The notes: generated by a model from the letters alone, not told the origin. Shown: positions 26,770-37,310, numbered from the stretch's first letter. The stretch is DNA of 64,000 bases from Aurantiochytrium sp. KH105 (GCA_003116975.1 BGKB01000060.1:1-64000); one strand, 5' to 3'. Program-made: numbers and translations.

Positions 26770-28048
26770 TGGTTTTGTGTATATTCTGTGCCGTCTTTGT
26801 CGATCGCCTTTCGAAAAGGTCGCTCTTGCTGCTGCTACTGCTGTTAGGCTACGAGTCTATAACACCTTTGAGGATTGCGATGTCAGCGGGCTCTGTCACT
26901 TTACCGACGTGGCGTTTCGAGCCTGTCTACTGGGCTAGAACAAAGCCCAGTTTAGCGGCTTTTCCAAGACACCGCGCAAGTAAAGGCTTGTATCACCTGT
27001 GTTTCGCTCGCTTGCGCTGGCGTCGCCTTGCGTCTTCCCTCTCCCTATATATATATATATATATATATATTGCGCGCGCGTGAGGCGCCGACGTGGTGCC
27101 GCTGTCCTCCGCGACGAGAGACGATGAGTCAACTCAAGTCCAGTTGCTGTATGCTCTAATTTCGATCGTGTTGAGCAGCCGCGGCACGGCCTTCGTAGAA
27201 AGGGATGCCGGCCGGCTCAGGCGCCGCGGCCCTGGCCGAGCCGAGGTCCCCGTTCTCCCCTGCCCTTCCCCGCCTGGCGCTCGCCTCGACTCGCCTCCGC
27301 GCAGGCCCTCGCAGGCCCCGGCGCAGCCGCGCGAAGAGGGACGAGGATACGAGTTTGACTGTGAAGCTTTTTTGAAATGCCTTTTTTTTGAAACCATTAT
27401 TCTTCGCTGGCGCTTGAAACATCGTTTTGAAAAGAAAGAAAGAAAGAAAGAAAGCATGGTTTGAAAAAGCAAGCGCCGCGCAAGAGCGTTGTTTGAAAGA
27501 AACCCGCGACGGCTCGGGCCTGGCAGACCTGGGCGCGCAGAACCTTGACGCCCGCGACCGAGACGAGAGACGTCGCGCGGGGACGAGGCGAGGCAAGGCC
27601 AGACGAGGCCAGCGGGAAAAGGAGTCCTTCGGCGCCGAGGCGCGAGGAGCAAGATCAGATAGATAGATCCCGGCGAGCCTCGCCGCGGCAAGAGCGCAGC
27701 GGCCGACGCGCGAGATAGGCGAGGCGCGAAGGAGCAGGGGAGTAGCGCAGGCAAGCGAACGAGCGAGCAACCGAGCGAGCGAACGAGCGTAAGATCTTGT
27801 GGTAAAAGCAGATCAGAACCTGTTGAAAGTCCGTGTGTCTGAGGCGGTGACTCTCCCCGAGCCACTCGACAAGAATCCGTGCTTTCCAGCTTGTCGGCGC
27901 CGCAAGCCAAGCCAAGCTAAGCCAAGCAAAGCCAAGCTAGACTTGATCTGGAGTCGAGACTAGCTTGACTGTAGGCAGCACTCAAGCGAAATATCAAGAG
28001 TCCGTGTCTGGCCTCGGGTGTCCCATCTCTATACAAGCAAAAGAGACC
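26770..28048. promoter_or_regulatory. Divergent upstream region, MON2 (-) / TFIIH p62 (+)
   Basis: No supported gene in 1.3 kb. It holds GCGCAAGT at 26974-26981, an AT dinucleotide tract at 27046-27070, six TTGAAA words within 27371-27500 (four as TTTGAAA), an AAAG repeat at about 27430-27455, and GCGAGCGAAC-type simple sequence at about 27755-27790. Arg-rich frames across it on the minus strand are not credible proteins. Confidence 0.45.
27046..27070. repeat. (TA)n microsatellite
   Basis: About twelve TA dinucleotides in a row, 280-300 bp upstream of the MON2 start codon on the opposite strand. Confidence 0.9.
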
Positions 28049-30106
28049 ATGGTGCAATATGAGTACAGCGATGTGAAGCTACGCGCGGGCAAGACCTGGG
28101 TGTCTGGGCTGCTCAAGGTCTCAGACGGCAACGGTGAGGAGGAACTCCGACTCTCGTTCACTCCCACAGACTCGACAGAGACGCAACATGGGTTCACCGC
28201 AACGAGAAGCGAGCTCATGGACGAGAAGCTCGGGAACAACATCTCCGAGTACTTTGTTCAGGTGCTTCGGTCAGTGACAGGGCGTAACAAGCCCAAAAAG
28301 TGCATTTTTAACTTTGGAGCGCGACAGAATGCTGCGCGGACCGTAGTCACTGAGCTTAACCAGGCCGCAATGGCGGCTCGAAGCGGCGCTCAGACGCCGA
28401 CCTCAATGCCCGGTGGGAGCGCCGCCGGTGGCTCTCCAGCGCGCGCCTCGGAGGGCGCCGAGTACTTTGAAAAGTATGGTCGCCCAAAGGACCTGAACGC
28501 CGCGCTCGCCGAAATTGAAGATGACCCCGACGTGTCCGCACAGACAAACTTGGCGCGTCGCCAACTTCTGGAAGTCAGTCCTGATTTACTCGATGTCTAC
28601 CTTGCGACAGTGCCTGATGTTATGACAGCAAAAGAGTTCTGGGAGGCGCGCGAGAGTCAGGTCACGGAGGAACAACGCGCTGTAATGCAGTCTCGCGGGC
28701 TGTCCACCGGACTGACTGCGGACGTGGAACCCACGGCGGTCAGCCAAGATGAGATCACCTATGTTCTTACTCCCGAGGTGATCAAGCGGATATTCCTTGA
28801 GCATCGCCGCGTACATCGATTGTATCAGGAAAAGGTGCAAAGCAGCAAAGAATACACCGAGGAGCGCTTCTGGCACTTGTACTTTTTCTCCAAGTATCAT
28901 CCGCCAATGTGGAAGATTGGACCCGAGATGCTTGCCAGCGACGACGTCCAAGCTGCGATCACGCTCTTTGGTGACTTTAATGACGATGACGATGACGCAC
29001 GTGAAGAAGGTGCCGCGAAGAAACACAGTCTATCTTTGGACAATCGTGGCAACCATCCTCATGATTTGCCCCAGGTGGCCCCCAGCGTTGATTTGCTAGA
29101 AACACTCAACGATAGTGCCCGCGGTACCGCGAGCGAATTAGCCGCTGTTGGCATGGCTGAGCGTGCTGGCTTTGGAATTGTGCAGCGTGATCCGGCTGAA
29201 CCGGAGAAGGAGGCCAAGACTCGCCGCAAGCTACAGCGTCTCGGCCGCAAGGTCACCATCGAGGACGTCAAACGGCTCGATGCGCTCCCTGCAGAGTCAG
29301 GGCCGCTCATGTCTCGATACAATCGGCACGCTCAAACAGTCTTGCCCGACGAGGAGAGCGAAGGACATCGACTTCGTGCGGCGAAGCGAATTCGCCGCAT
29401 GGAAGAGTCTGACCGCCAGGCGGATATTCTTCGCGATCTCGAAGAAGCCGGCGGCATCAGGCACGGTCCGCAACCGGTCCCGCTCGAGCTCAATGCGCAA
29501 TCCAATGCATACCTTGCGGTTGGCGGTGGAGGACAGCAAATCCATCGTGCGACATCGAAACCCGAGACGGATGCCGGCGCAGGGGAGGGCAGCGCGGAGC
29601 CTGTCAACGCGACCGTCGGTAATTGGACGGCAGGCGAGCTGCGCACCCTTTTGCCAAAGTCACAGGTGGCGCTGGACGTGCTTCAGCACGTAATTGGTTC
29701 GCACAATGAGCGGCGCGGTGACGAAAACTTTACGGAGCTATCACAGCTTCCGGATCATGAAGAGCTCTTGCGCGTCTTTCGCGCCTGTAATGAGATTCGA
29801 CGGCAGTTCTGGACCTCCTTTCAGGAGCTGGTTAAACATCGTGACCCGCGAGCGCAGAGTGGACTCTTGCGTCGCGTTAAGACAATTGTTGAAAAGCTTG
29901 GCATTATTCAGGAACGTAACGAGGAATTTCGCAACTACACGCGCGGACAAGGTAACCGCGGAGTAGCGATGCTACTTCTTCAGATCCGTGATCAGCTACA
30001 GCGCGCTCTCGACACTTGGCGCAAGTATGATACCAAGGTATTGGCCAAGCTGCCTCCGACGAGTGCTGCCACGCCGCCAGCAGCTTCGGCTCCAGTTGCA
30101 ACCTAG
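28049..30106 (+). CDS. GTF2H1: TFIIH core subunit p62 (GTF2H1/Tfb1), 685 aa
   Basis: The ATG at 28049 (context GACCATGG) is the first in the frame; the open codons upstream begin at TTG. Residues 1-115 form the PH-like domain (VKLRAGKTWVSGLLKVSD, LRLSFTP, KCIFNFGA). Two BSD domains follow: LLDVYLATVPDVMTAKEFWEAR (~185-205) and IKRIFLEHRRVHRLYQEKV...ERFWHLYFFSKYH (~245-285), each with the FW pair typical of BSD. The C-terminal half contains the conserved helical region (LRVFRACNEIRRQFWTSFQEL). p62 is a structural subunit of TFIIH for transcription initiation and nucleotide-excision repair; the PH domain binds TFIIE and repair factors. Length is near the 550-650 residues usual for the family. 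Confidence 0.92.
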   Translation: MVQYEYSDVKLRAGKTWVSGLLKVSDGNGEEELRLSFTPTDSTETQHGFTATRSELMDEKLGNNISEYFVQVLRSVTGRNKPKKCIFNFGARQNAARTVVTELNQAAMAARSGAQTPTSMPGGSAAGGSPARASEGAEYFEKYGRPKDLNAALAEIEDDPDVSAQTNLARRQLLEVSPDLLDVYLATVPDVMTAKEFWEARESQVTEEQRAVMQSRGLSTGLTADVEPTAVSQDEITYVLTPEVIKRIFLEHRRVHRLYQEKVQSSKEYTEERFWHLYFFSKYHPPMWKIGPEMLASDDVQAAITLFGDFNDDDDDAREEGAAKKHSLSLDNRGNHPHDLPQVAPSVDLLETLNDSARGTASELAAVGMAERAGFGIVQRDPAEPEKEAKTRRKLQRLGRKVTIEDVKRLDALPAESGPLMSRYNRHAQTVLPDEESEGHRLRAAKRIRRMEESDRQADILRDLEEAGGIRHGPQPVPLELNAQSNAYLAVGGGGQQIHRATSKPETDAGAGEGSAEPVNATVGNWTAGELRTLLPKSQVALDVLQHVIGSHNERRGDENFTELSQLPDHEELLRVFRACNEIRRQFWTSFQELVKHRDPRAQSGLLRRVKTIVEKLGIIQERNEEFRNYTRGQGNRGVAMLLLQIRDQLQRALDTWRKYDTKVLAKLPPTSAATPPAASAPVAT

Positions 30107-30647
30107 GCTTAGGCCAAAGCCTGAAATATAATCTTATCTCGTTGTGCGCTGGTGCTGCTTTGCTTCATGGACATTATGATATAAACGTTCAATGATAACG
30201 TCGACAATTTCCAAAGTATGACGGCGTAACCAGCAAAGAAGACGATGCAAATGCACCACGTCCACCATGCATCGTCCAACAAGTTCCAGTCTTTTCAACC
30301 TCGCGCCAGCAAGCCAACGCCACGTGTACAACTATGGAAACGCCCAAAGGAAAAACGCACGACGCGTTTCGTACAAGGTCGATGCGAACACAGAGCACAG
30401 CAAAATGTGAGAGTCAATTGAGATCCATTCACTCTGTGAAACTTTTTTCCCAAGAAGAAAATGATCAAGACTGACAGTGAAGCAGCATTTGAAATCGAGC
30501 GAGAGAACGGAACAAAAGGTCTCGTTGATGATACTAATTATAAAATGGCAAATGAAGCGTCCAACGTGGCACTTGCCTGCTCTCACCATATTCAAGACAT
30601 GACTCCGGTCCCTAGCTAATGTTATAACGACGAGAGATGGGGTCGGC
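30107..30647. other. Convergent 3' flanks of TFIIH p62 and O-fucosyltransferase-like gene
   Basis: About 540 bp of moderate AT content. Short minus-strand frames here look random. No repeat or RNA gene seen. Confidence 0.5.
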
Positions 30648-32105
30648 CTAAGTATTTGCAGCTGGTTTGTGGCGCTTGCGAAGACCCCCAAAGGAGGTGA
30701 GCAAACGGGAATTATCATCAAGGCCTCGCATGACCATGATTGTGAGCGAAAAGGTCGAAAAGTAGGATCCGATAAAGTTTCTTGCGTCAGCGCAAATGAG
30801 CTGCTCGACAAGGCCGAAAATATCGTTGCGCAACTTTGCGTGCGGCACGGCGACCTTGAGCTCCTCGAGAACGCCCCGCTCTTCGAGATCTGACATGAAA
30901 AAGGTCTTGTTGGCAAACGCTAAGAGGGACGCAAAGTGCGCAGAGCTACGCGACATGTCCGAGGCAATGTAGATTGGACGAGAAGGGCTCCATCCTAGCG
31001 AGCGAATGGCCTTGACCCATTGTTTGGAGCCATCGCCAGCACGCTGCTGGAGACGCGTCAGGTAATCGCCCATTCGAACGTGCAAGGCATTGTAACCACG
31101 CGGGAAGAGGGTAGCTTTGGCCTCGTCAGCAAGAGCAACGAGGTAGGGAGCGTAGCGGAGAGCCTTCCAAGACTCAACGCGCGGGCCACCAATTTCCCAG
31201 TCGGCCCAGTGACGGGAGAAAAAAGGACCGCGATAGTAAATGATCTGGTCCTTGGCATCTGTGACCCATCCTTCCACAAGTTTATACGTTGCGCGATTTT
31301 TGGGGCGGATCAGCGTCTCGCCCTTGGGCACACTCACCACTCTGGTCCGGAAACCAGGAAGCAGGTTCGTGTAAAAGTGTTCAAGCGTGACATTGAGGGG
31401 CACCACACGAACACCAGAGGCTTGCTCGAAGAAGTCAAGGTCAAGGATCATATCCATGGGTGCCGTCGCCTTGGCTTCCACCTTAAGATATCCATTAAAG
31501 AGGTCCGAATGTCGTGCCATAGGAGGAATGACGAGGTCACGACCCGACATTCTCGCAAGAACCAGCGCGTTGAGCAGGCATGCGAGCTGGTTGTTCCAGC
31601 CTCCAGAAGGCGAGTAAATAAAGTACTTTCGCGAAGGGTCGAGCTCGTTGTACGTCCTGCTCGAGGTGCGTGGCAGTCGAGCGGTCGATCCAAGGTCTGC
31701 GGCATTGTCAGCCCTGTCCGACTCGGCGTCCGCGTCGTTCGAGTTCGTGGCGAGATTGAGTGCATCGTCTTGGCCTTCGCCAACCTCATGCCCGCGAGCG
31801 TATGCTGTTGTGGCTTCGACTGTGTCGAGATCATCCATGTCGCTTTCGGGCTCCTCTTCGCCAAGGTCCATCTGGAATGATGGCGGCAGCGTGGGAACCG
31901 TCGTTTCGGCATAAATTCCAGGCGAAAGACTCGAACCAGAAGACCGCATCCATCTCAGAATTTGAAAGTACTCTATTCCCACAATACAGAAGAGGAGCGC
32001 AAAGAGCGACAAGATCGCGCTTCGAAGCGACAGCCTGTCTTGTTTCAGGGCGTTCTGGCGATGTTTGCGGAAGGCCGCGCCGTCCATCTCGCGCTGACCG
32101 TACAT
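30648..32105 (-). CDS. O-fucosyltransferase-like type II membrane glycosyltransferase, 485 aa
   Basis: ATG 32105 is the first real start (upstream open codons begin at GTG and run through poly-C). A basic N-terminus is followed by one hydrophobic segment (~29-50, AILSLFALLFCIVGIEYFQIL), then an acidic Ser/Asp-rich stem to ~165. The catalytic region begins at YSPSGGWNNQLACLLNALVLARMSGRDLVIPP, the nucleotide-sugar-binding start of GT65/68/106-type O-fucosyltransferases, continues with NALHVRMGDYL (the conserved HxR motif), PIYIASDMS, and near the end FIGSYFSTFSLTIMVMRG, which matches the family's final motif. Topology predicts a Golgi/ER luminal enzyme using GDP-fucose. Subfamily (POFUT or plant-like RRT/OFT) cannot be fixed by eye. 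Confidence 0.82.
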   Translation of the reverse strand: MYGQREMDGAAFRKHRQNALKQDRLSLRSAILSLFALLFCIVGIEYFQILRWMRSSGSSLSPGIYAETTVPTLPPSFQMDLGEEEPESDMDDLDTVEATTAYARGHEVGEGQDDALNLATNSNDADAESDRADNAADLGSTARLPRTSSRTYNELDPSRKYFIYSPSGGWNNQLACLLNALVLARMSGRDLVIPPMARHSDLFNGYLKVEAKATAPMDMILDLDFFEQASGVRVVPLNVTLEHFYTNLLPGFRTRVVSVPKGETLIRPKNRATYKLVEGWVTDAKDQIIYYRGPFFSRHWADWEIGGPRVESWKALRYAPYLVALADEAKATLFPRGYNALHVRMGDYLTRLQQRAGDGSKQWVKAIRSLGWSPSRPIYIASDMSRSSAHFASLLAFANKTFFMSDLEERGVLEELKVAVPHAKLRNDIFGLVEQLICADARNFIGSYFSTFSLTIMVMRGLDDNSRLLTSFGGLRKRHKPAANT

Positions 32106-33370
32106 GACTACTTTTTCGACGATCTGGACCTGGTACGTTCGATGCCTGCGGTCGAGATCGCGCTCAGCGTGGCGCGGTTCCACAATCGCCCGGAGTTCTC
32201 GTGGTGAGTCAGTCCCGAGCCGCCCTCGCTGGCCCACTCCGTGTCGTCGTGGCTTTGACGCCCCCCCCCCCCCCACTAAAAGCAGAGGATGATCGACTCC
32301 ACGCCCGTGTCAGAGGCTCGTTCGCCCACCCACGAGCCTCAGAGCTAGCCACCAGCGAGCCGCTCCAGGGCCAGTCCTCTCCTCGTGGCGATGCCGAGGA
32401 CGGCACCAGCGCAGCGCCGCAGCGCGGGGCCCAGCCTGCGCCGCGTCCCGGCTTCGGGGCTCGCGGGTCGGGGTCGCTCGGGTCCGCTTCTGCTTTGCTC
32501 TGCCTTCAAGTTCAACTTTGCCTTGCGCAGAGGCGGCTGTTCTGCTCTGCTTTGTTCTGCTCTGCTCTGCTCTACTTGAGCCGGGGCCACAGAGCGGAGC
32601 CCGCGGTCTTTATAGCCCACTTGCGAGCGCCGCGTCGCCCACTTGCGCCGGGTCGCCGCAACACCAACATTGCCGCAGTCGAGGGGCGGCACCTTCCGGC
32701 CACTGGTAACGGAGTGAGCGCGTGCAGCACTGGCAGATTGTTGCAGACAAACGAGGCGGCCGGCCAGGCGTCGATGGCCATCGGTCGATTCACGCCGGCA
32801 AGCTGACGGAGCGAGCGCATGTGTGTGCGAGTGTGCGCCGAATGCCGTCATGATTACGGGACTCACATTAGCTAGCCAGCTAGCTAGATAGATAGCTAGC
32901 TAGCTAGCACCTCGCTGAGTTTGCTAACAGTAAGCCCGGCGGGCCCGCCAGAGATCTCAACGGATCTGCGGCATTGTGCACTACCATACTATAGTGTAGT
33001 TGGAAAGGGGAAAAGAGCGGCGTGCCTCACGCAACATCGAGTCTGCCGCGAGAGCGTCCAAGAACGCTCTCGCGCACTCGCCGAGGCCGCGAGCGGACCT
33101 TGCACGAGCGTGATTTGAACGGGAACGGGCGGCCCGTCCGTCTGAGTGTTTGTTCGTGCAAGCGTGCAAGCATCAGCGGCGTGTGAACGTGCATGCGCCA
33201 ACGAGAAAGACTCGGCTCTCGAAGCAAACACTGCGAATTCTGCAGCAGCAGCAAGTCCCTCCGTGCTGCGAAGTGCGAGTTGCAGAGCAGAGCGAGAGCA
33301 GCGTAAAAGTAAAGTAGAGTGAGAGCAGACTTGGCGGTGCTCGTTCGAGCGAGCACTAGCATTCGCAAAG
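32106..33370. promoter_or_regulatory. Divergent upstream region, O-FucT-like (-) / EFHB-like (+)
   Basis: No supported gene. Contains a run of 14 C (32261-32274), CTCTGCTTTG-type tandem sequence at about 32490-32575, CTTTATAGCCC near 32608, ACTTGCGC (reverse complement of GCGCAAGT) at 32641-32648, and a palindromic GCTAG/GATAG tract at about 32868-32907. Confidence 0.45.
32868..32907. repeat. GCTAGCTAG / GATAG tandem palindromic tract
   Basis: Consecutive AGCT and AGAT units form a self-complementary tract of about 40 bp that could fold as a hairpin. It lies about 460 bp before the EFHB-like start. Confidence 0.7.
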
Positions 33371-34645
33371 ATGAGCCGACGCGGAGAAGGTGCCGCAGCG
33401 TGTCTGCGTCACGATGGCCGACCTCAAACCCCGGAAAAGCTGCGTAAATTCCGCAACAGCAACGTGGAAGCGGGCAAGCGCGTGACTCATTGGGGCGCGG
33501 CCGATGACATTGAAGAACTGCGTGCAAGACTCGCAGACACGCGACTCGGCGCGCGCAGCTCGTGCTCCGAAGGTACCTTTGCGGATGCTCTTCCCAAGCG
33601 CGACCCGGGGTCCCTTGCCGAGTACATCCAGGACCGCAAGGAGTCCATCTACAAGACGAACCGCACCGAGCCGCTCGGCAAGCCCTTCGTTCGAGGGCAC
33701 GACTATTCTGGTCTTGGCGAGCCGAAGCTTCTCGCCAAGGGTGCGAACGATGAAAGTGCAAAGGATCTCATTTACGCGCCCCAAATCGAAGGCAAAGGCC
33801 TTGCCCCGGAAGATGCTGCCGAGCTGCGCCGGCGCTACAAGCTCTCGCACAACAGTTTTGAGCCAGGAGAGCAGCGGCAGCGCAACTACAATTGGAAGAG
33901 CATCAACCCCAAGAACCATCGCTTCGGAAGCGTCGATATGGGACCAAAGGATGAGGGCGTGGCGTATTGCCTCAAGGAGTCTGCCCAAACGGAAATCACC
34001 AACGTTGCGGTCGCAAATCATCGCGCCATCACAAGTGATGCTCTGGGCAAGCCCAAGTATCGTGGCAATGTCGACTCGGCAAGCATTCGCAAACTCGAGG
34101 AGCGGCAAACAATGCGAAAATTGAACCCGGAGGAAGTGATCACCGCTCAGGACTGCATCCAAGGGAGCTACACGCTCGAGCAGCAGCTTCCGGACGAGGG
34201 ACTCGGACGCGCGACGCGCCCAGGCTGGCGTAATGATACCTCGAGCGACCGTCGTTTCGGTGCCCCAACCGTGCGCACCGATATTCCTGCGCCCACGGTT
34301 CGTTCAGTCAGCGATGCTCAAAACTATGGCGATGACACAGACGCCGCGAAGCTCTTGTACCCGTCTCGCTTCGTTGCCGAGGGCGTCGACGACAGCGACT
34401 ACGTGGATCCAATTGACCGCGAAGATATTCGCGACGTCATGGCTCGTATCGGATATGAGTACACGGACGATGAGTTTGAGCGCATTTTCCGACGTGCCGC
34501 AAGCCTTGCTGGTGTTACTGACCTCGATGTCGCAAGCAGCGTGAACCAGCCGATTGTGTCAATTCAGGGTTTTCTTTCCGTTGCAAATGAGCGTTTCCGT
34601 GCGCTCGATCTTGGTACCGAGCCTGCATGGTGGGACGACGCGTAG
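33371..34645 (+). CDS. EFHB-like (CFAP21) axonemal EF-hand protein, 424 aa
   Basis: ATG 33371 (context AAAGATGA). The protein carries the features I associate with EFHB/CFAP21: an internal QRQRNYNWKSINPKNHRFG segment with GVAYCLKE after it, then a C-terminal RRFGAPTVRTDIPAPTVRSVSDAQNYGDDTDAAKLLYPSRF block, followed by an EF-hand-like pair of helices (DREDIRDVMARIGYEYTDDEFERIFRRAA). EFHB is a microtubule-inner protein of ciliary doublets. Its presence implies the organism makes flagella at some stage. The N-terminal extension of the animal protein is missing, as in many protist homologues. Canonical calcium ligands of the EF-hand loop are not obvious. The family call is from motif memory. Confidence 0.75.
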   Translation: MSRRGEGAAACLRHDGRPQTPEKLRKFRNSNVEAGKRVTHWGAADDIEELRARLADTRLGARSSCSEGTFADALPKRDPGSLAEYIQDRKESIYKTNRTEPLGKPFVRGHDYSGLGEPKLLAKGANDESAKDLIYAPQIEGKGLAPEDAAELRRRYKLSHNSFEPGEQRQRNYNWKSINPKNHRFGSVDMGPKDEGVAYCLKESAQTEITNVAVANHRAITSDALGKPKYRGNVDSASIRKLEERQTMRKLNPEEVITAQDCIQGSYTLEQQLPDEGLGRATRPGWRNDTSSDRRFGAPTVRTDIPAPTVRSVSDAQNYGDDTDAAKLLYPSRFVAEGVDDSDYVDPIDREDIRDVMARIGYEYTDDEFERIFRRAASLAGVTDLDVASSVNQPIVSIQGFLSVANERFRALDLGTEPAWWDDA

Positions 34646-35159
34646 TTATCACGAATTCATGTTTCCGTTTCTATTTTTTCTTGTTCCAGGTGACAATGGA
34701 AGAGCCGCTGTTTCTTGCACGATGAACACACGAACGAAAGGCATGAAAAGCGCGAGTCAACTTGCACCTTGTCTGAAAACAAGCAACTCAGGAGCCAGGC
34801 AAAAGGCCGGTCAACACCAACAAAATTATGAGTTCGTAGGGTTTGCGCGTTGATCATGCTTCGACATCACCATAGATTTCACGCGGGAATCAACGTGACA
34901 TGAATCTACATGCAATCGGCCTAGTCTCGGGCTCGTTCGCGACAGTTTACCCACCACACATAGTCTTCTATATCGTAGCGGGAGAAGTGCTCGTAACATT
35001 TTCTTGTCGACAAATAGACAGTCAGTCACACGCGCGCACACACGGTGGATGCAGATAGAGATTGCAGAAGAAGGCTGCAGAAAGGCTGTACCGCAGCAAC
35101 TTCTCACGTGAAAAGAGCAATGCATCATTTTATGACTACAGAAATATTCAAAGATTGGC
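34646..35159. other. Convergent 3' flanks of EFHB-like and NOL10
   Basis: About 510 bp, no supported gene. A long antisense frame that overlaps here and the NOL10 gene is Arg/Ser/Thr-rich and is not believed. Confidence 0.5.
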
Positions 35160-37310
35160 TCAAAACTTGCCTTTGCCGCCCTTTGATTTACGTTTACGAC
35201 GAGGGCCCGGCGCGCCATCACCCTCGTCGGGTTCCCCGCGCGGAATAAAGGAGAGTTCCATGTTGCCTCCTTCGAGGCGCTCGAACTCCTTGTTTGCGGC
35301 CTCGTCACGCAGCTGCTCGCCAAGCGTCTTTGCCTTTGTTCGGCGCGACTTCTTTGCGGTGCCGCGCCGAGACCGGCCCTCGTCGTCTTCAACATTGTGC
35401 TCCAGAATTTTGGAAAAGTCGCCGTCTTCTCCGTCTTCACCGCGCTGTCCATGCGCCGAAATTTCGTCCGTGCGCATGATAACTTTGCGTTTCTTCTTGG
35501 CACTCTTTGGGGCGTTCGCCTTGGATGTAGAGACGCGGCGAGGCGCAGGGGGCTCATCGTCAGAGTCAGAGTCAGCGGCACCATGACCTGCGTTGTCTTC
35601 GTCGCTATCGATATCCCTGGCGGCTTGTTCAGCGCGCTCCTTGCGCAGTCCGCTGGGAAAATGCTGCTTGAATTCGCTCGCGTCCTCATCGACCTGGAAG
35701 TCAGGATCCTCAAACATGGCTTTGAAGCGGTCGTCTTTCGTGATGGCAAGAGGCCGCTTCTTGGACCTATTCTTTGCCGAGGCGGCGTTGGCCTCCTCGT
35801 CAGAGCTCCAGGCCGCATCCTCGTCTTGTTCTTGTTCTTGTTCTTGTTCTTCTTCGTCATCGTCATGTGCGTCCATGTCGTTGTCCTCGGCCTCGCGAGC
35901 CGCGATGCGAGCAGCCAAGTCGCGGTTGACCTTGGGTAAATTGTCGGGGAGTTTGCGCGAGATGCGCTGACCAAGGCGCTCCTCCATCTTTTTCCGAATA
36001 CGTTCCTTGCGCCAGTCCTCGAACCCGAGCGGTTGGGAAATGGCCTTGACCTTGTTATAAAGACGCATGTCGATAAAGAAGCCGTGCATGTAGGGGCGGA
36101 GAAGAGACGTTCCGAGCAGATTGGTGATGCCAAGGCGCTCGAGGTCGTTGTTGGTGACAAATTTGTAGTTTTCGTAGAGCTCCTCGGCAGAATGCGATTT
36201 CTCCTCGAGCTCCTCGGTGAGGTTGTCGAGAAAGGATGCCCACTTGGGCGCCGCGCCAAGTCGAGGTACGTAGTAGCTCATGATGCGGTCGGTCTCACCG
36301 GGAGCGATAATGAGGCCGGAAGAAGGTTTGTGAATGTCACCCTGGGGGACGACGAGAATATCGTTGACATCGGCTTGGGGCTCGATGTTGGCAAAGCTGT
36401 CGCCAGAGTCGCGATTCCAGAGTTTGATGGACTTGGCGTCTGCCGAGGCGATGATACGCCCCGGTGTGGTGAACTGCAGGCCAACAATAGGGAGGTCGTT
36501 GCGATGCTCCTTGCTAATGAGAGGTTTCGAGGAGCGCACATCGTAAACGGAGACGCGGCCAAGGCTGGTGCCAACGGCCATCATGAGGCCCGAGGCGTCG
36601 AAACGCACGACGCTTGCTTGTGCATTGCGTTGTTCGACGAGCCCGCCGGAGGCTTCAGTTCCGCTGACGTGGAGGGCCCCGACTTGCTTTCTGTCGCGCG
36701 TATCCCAGCAGCTTACGACGCCGTCTTCGCCGGCGCAAGCGAGGAGCTGGAGCGGCTCGCAAAAGGCGAGCGAGTTGATGCCCTCGTGCGAGGTCTCGAA
36801 GGGCGACAAGAAGTGGCCTTGCTCGAGGTCAATGCGGTAGAGGCTGCTTCCGGTGCCTCCAAGGAAGAGCTCGCAAGCGGCTGGGTCATAGGCCATGTCG
36901 CGGCCAAACTTGGGAATGCGAAGCATGTGGTGACGACCATAGGCTGCGTGAAAGGCGACTGTGCGGTCGTTGCCCAGAAAGACGAGCTTGGTGAAATCCG
37001 TGGAGAGGACCTGGACCTGAACCACCTCCGCGTCGAGGTGCCTCTCGAACTTCATGGACAGCTCTCGCGTGTCGTAGACCTTGACCTGGGGCGGGTAGCT
37101 TCCGGTGGCGACAATGTATTCTCCGTCGGGCGAGACCTTGACTCTCCCGCTTGTTGCCGGAAAGTAGAAGTCCTGGACGAGTTCGATCCTGCGTCGGTAT
37201 TCCTCATCCTTGGCAAGAGACTTGCGGTTCTTGTCCGAGATCCACTGCGGCAGCGTTTTGCCGACGTTCAGGTCGTACACCTTGACGCCCCCATGCTGCA
37301 CGGCCTTCAT
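35160..37310 (-). CDS. NOL10: Nucleolar protein 10 / Enp2 (SSU processome WD40 protein), 716 aa
   Basis: ATG 37310 (MKAVQHGGVKVYDLNVGKTLPQWIS) gives the characteristic NOL10/Enp2 start; upstream codons in the frame begin at GTG. The N-terminal half is a WD40 propeller with family-specific segments: VELVQDFYFPATSGRVKVSPDGEYIVATGSYPP-like text near residues 50-80, HHMLRIPKFGRDMAYDPAACELFLGG, and INSLAFCEPLQLLACAGEDG. The middle has DIRLYNKV and a KKMEERLGQRI helix. Around residue 540 the NUC153 motif appears (DDRFKAMFEDPDFQVDED). The C-terminus is acidic then Lys/Arg-rich, ending in KSKGGKGKF. Enp2/NOL10 works in early 40S ribosome assembly in the nucleolus. Length matches yeast Enp2 (~700). 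Confidence 0.94.
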   Translation of the reverse strand: MKAVQHGGVKVYDLNVGKTLPQWISDKNRKSLAKDEEYRRRIELVQDFYFPATSGRVKVSPDGEYIVATGSYPPQVKVYDTRELSMKFERHLDAEVVQVQVLSTDFTKLVFLGNDRTVAFHAAYGRHHMLRIPKFGRDMAYDPAACELFLGGTGSSLYRIDLEQGHFLSPFETSHEGINSLAFCEPLQLLACAGEDGVVSCWDTRDRKQVGALHVSGTEASGGLVEQRNAQASVVRFDASGLMMAVGTSLGRVSVYDVRSSKPLISKEHRNDLPIVGLQFTTPGRIIASADAKSIKLWNRDSGDSFANIEPQADVNDILVVPQGDIHKPSSGLIIAPGETDRIMSYYVPRLGAAPKWASFLDNLTEELEEKSHSAEELYENYKFVTNNDLERLGITNLLGTSLLRPYMHGFFIDMRLYNKVKAISQPLGFEDWRKERIRKKMEERLGQRISRKLPDNLPKVNRDLAARIAAREAEDNDMDAHDDDEEEQEQEQEQDEDAAWSSDEEANAASAKNRSKKRPLAITKDDRFKAMFEDPDFQVDEDASEFKQHFPSGLRKERAEQAARDIDSDEDNAGHGAADSDSDDEPPAPRRVSTSKANAPKSAKKKRKVIMRTDEISAHGQRGEDGEDGDFSKILEHNVEDDEGRSRRGTAKKSRRTKAKTLGEQLRDEAANKEFERLEGGNMELSFIPRGEPDEGDGAPGPRRKRKSKGGKGKF

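Noticed and set aside
34826-36259. 477-codon minus-strand frame overlapping NOL10
   Set aside because: Same strand, different frame from a clear NOL10; Arg/Ser/Thr-rich and no domain.
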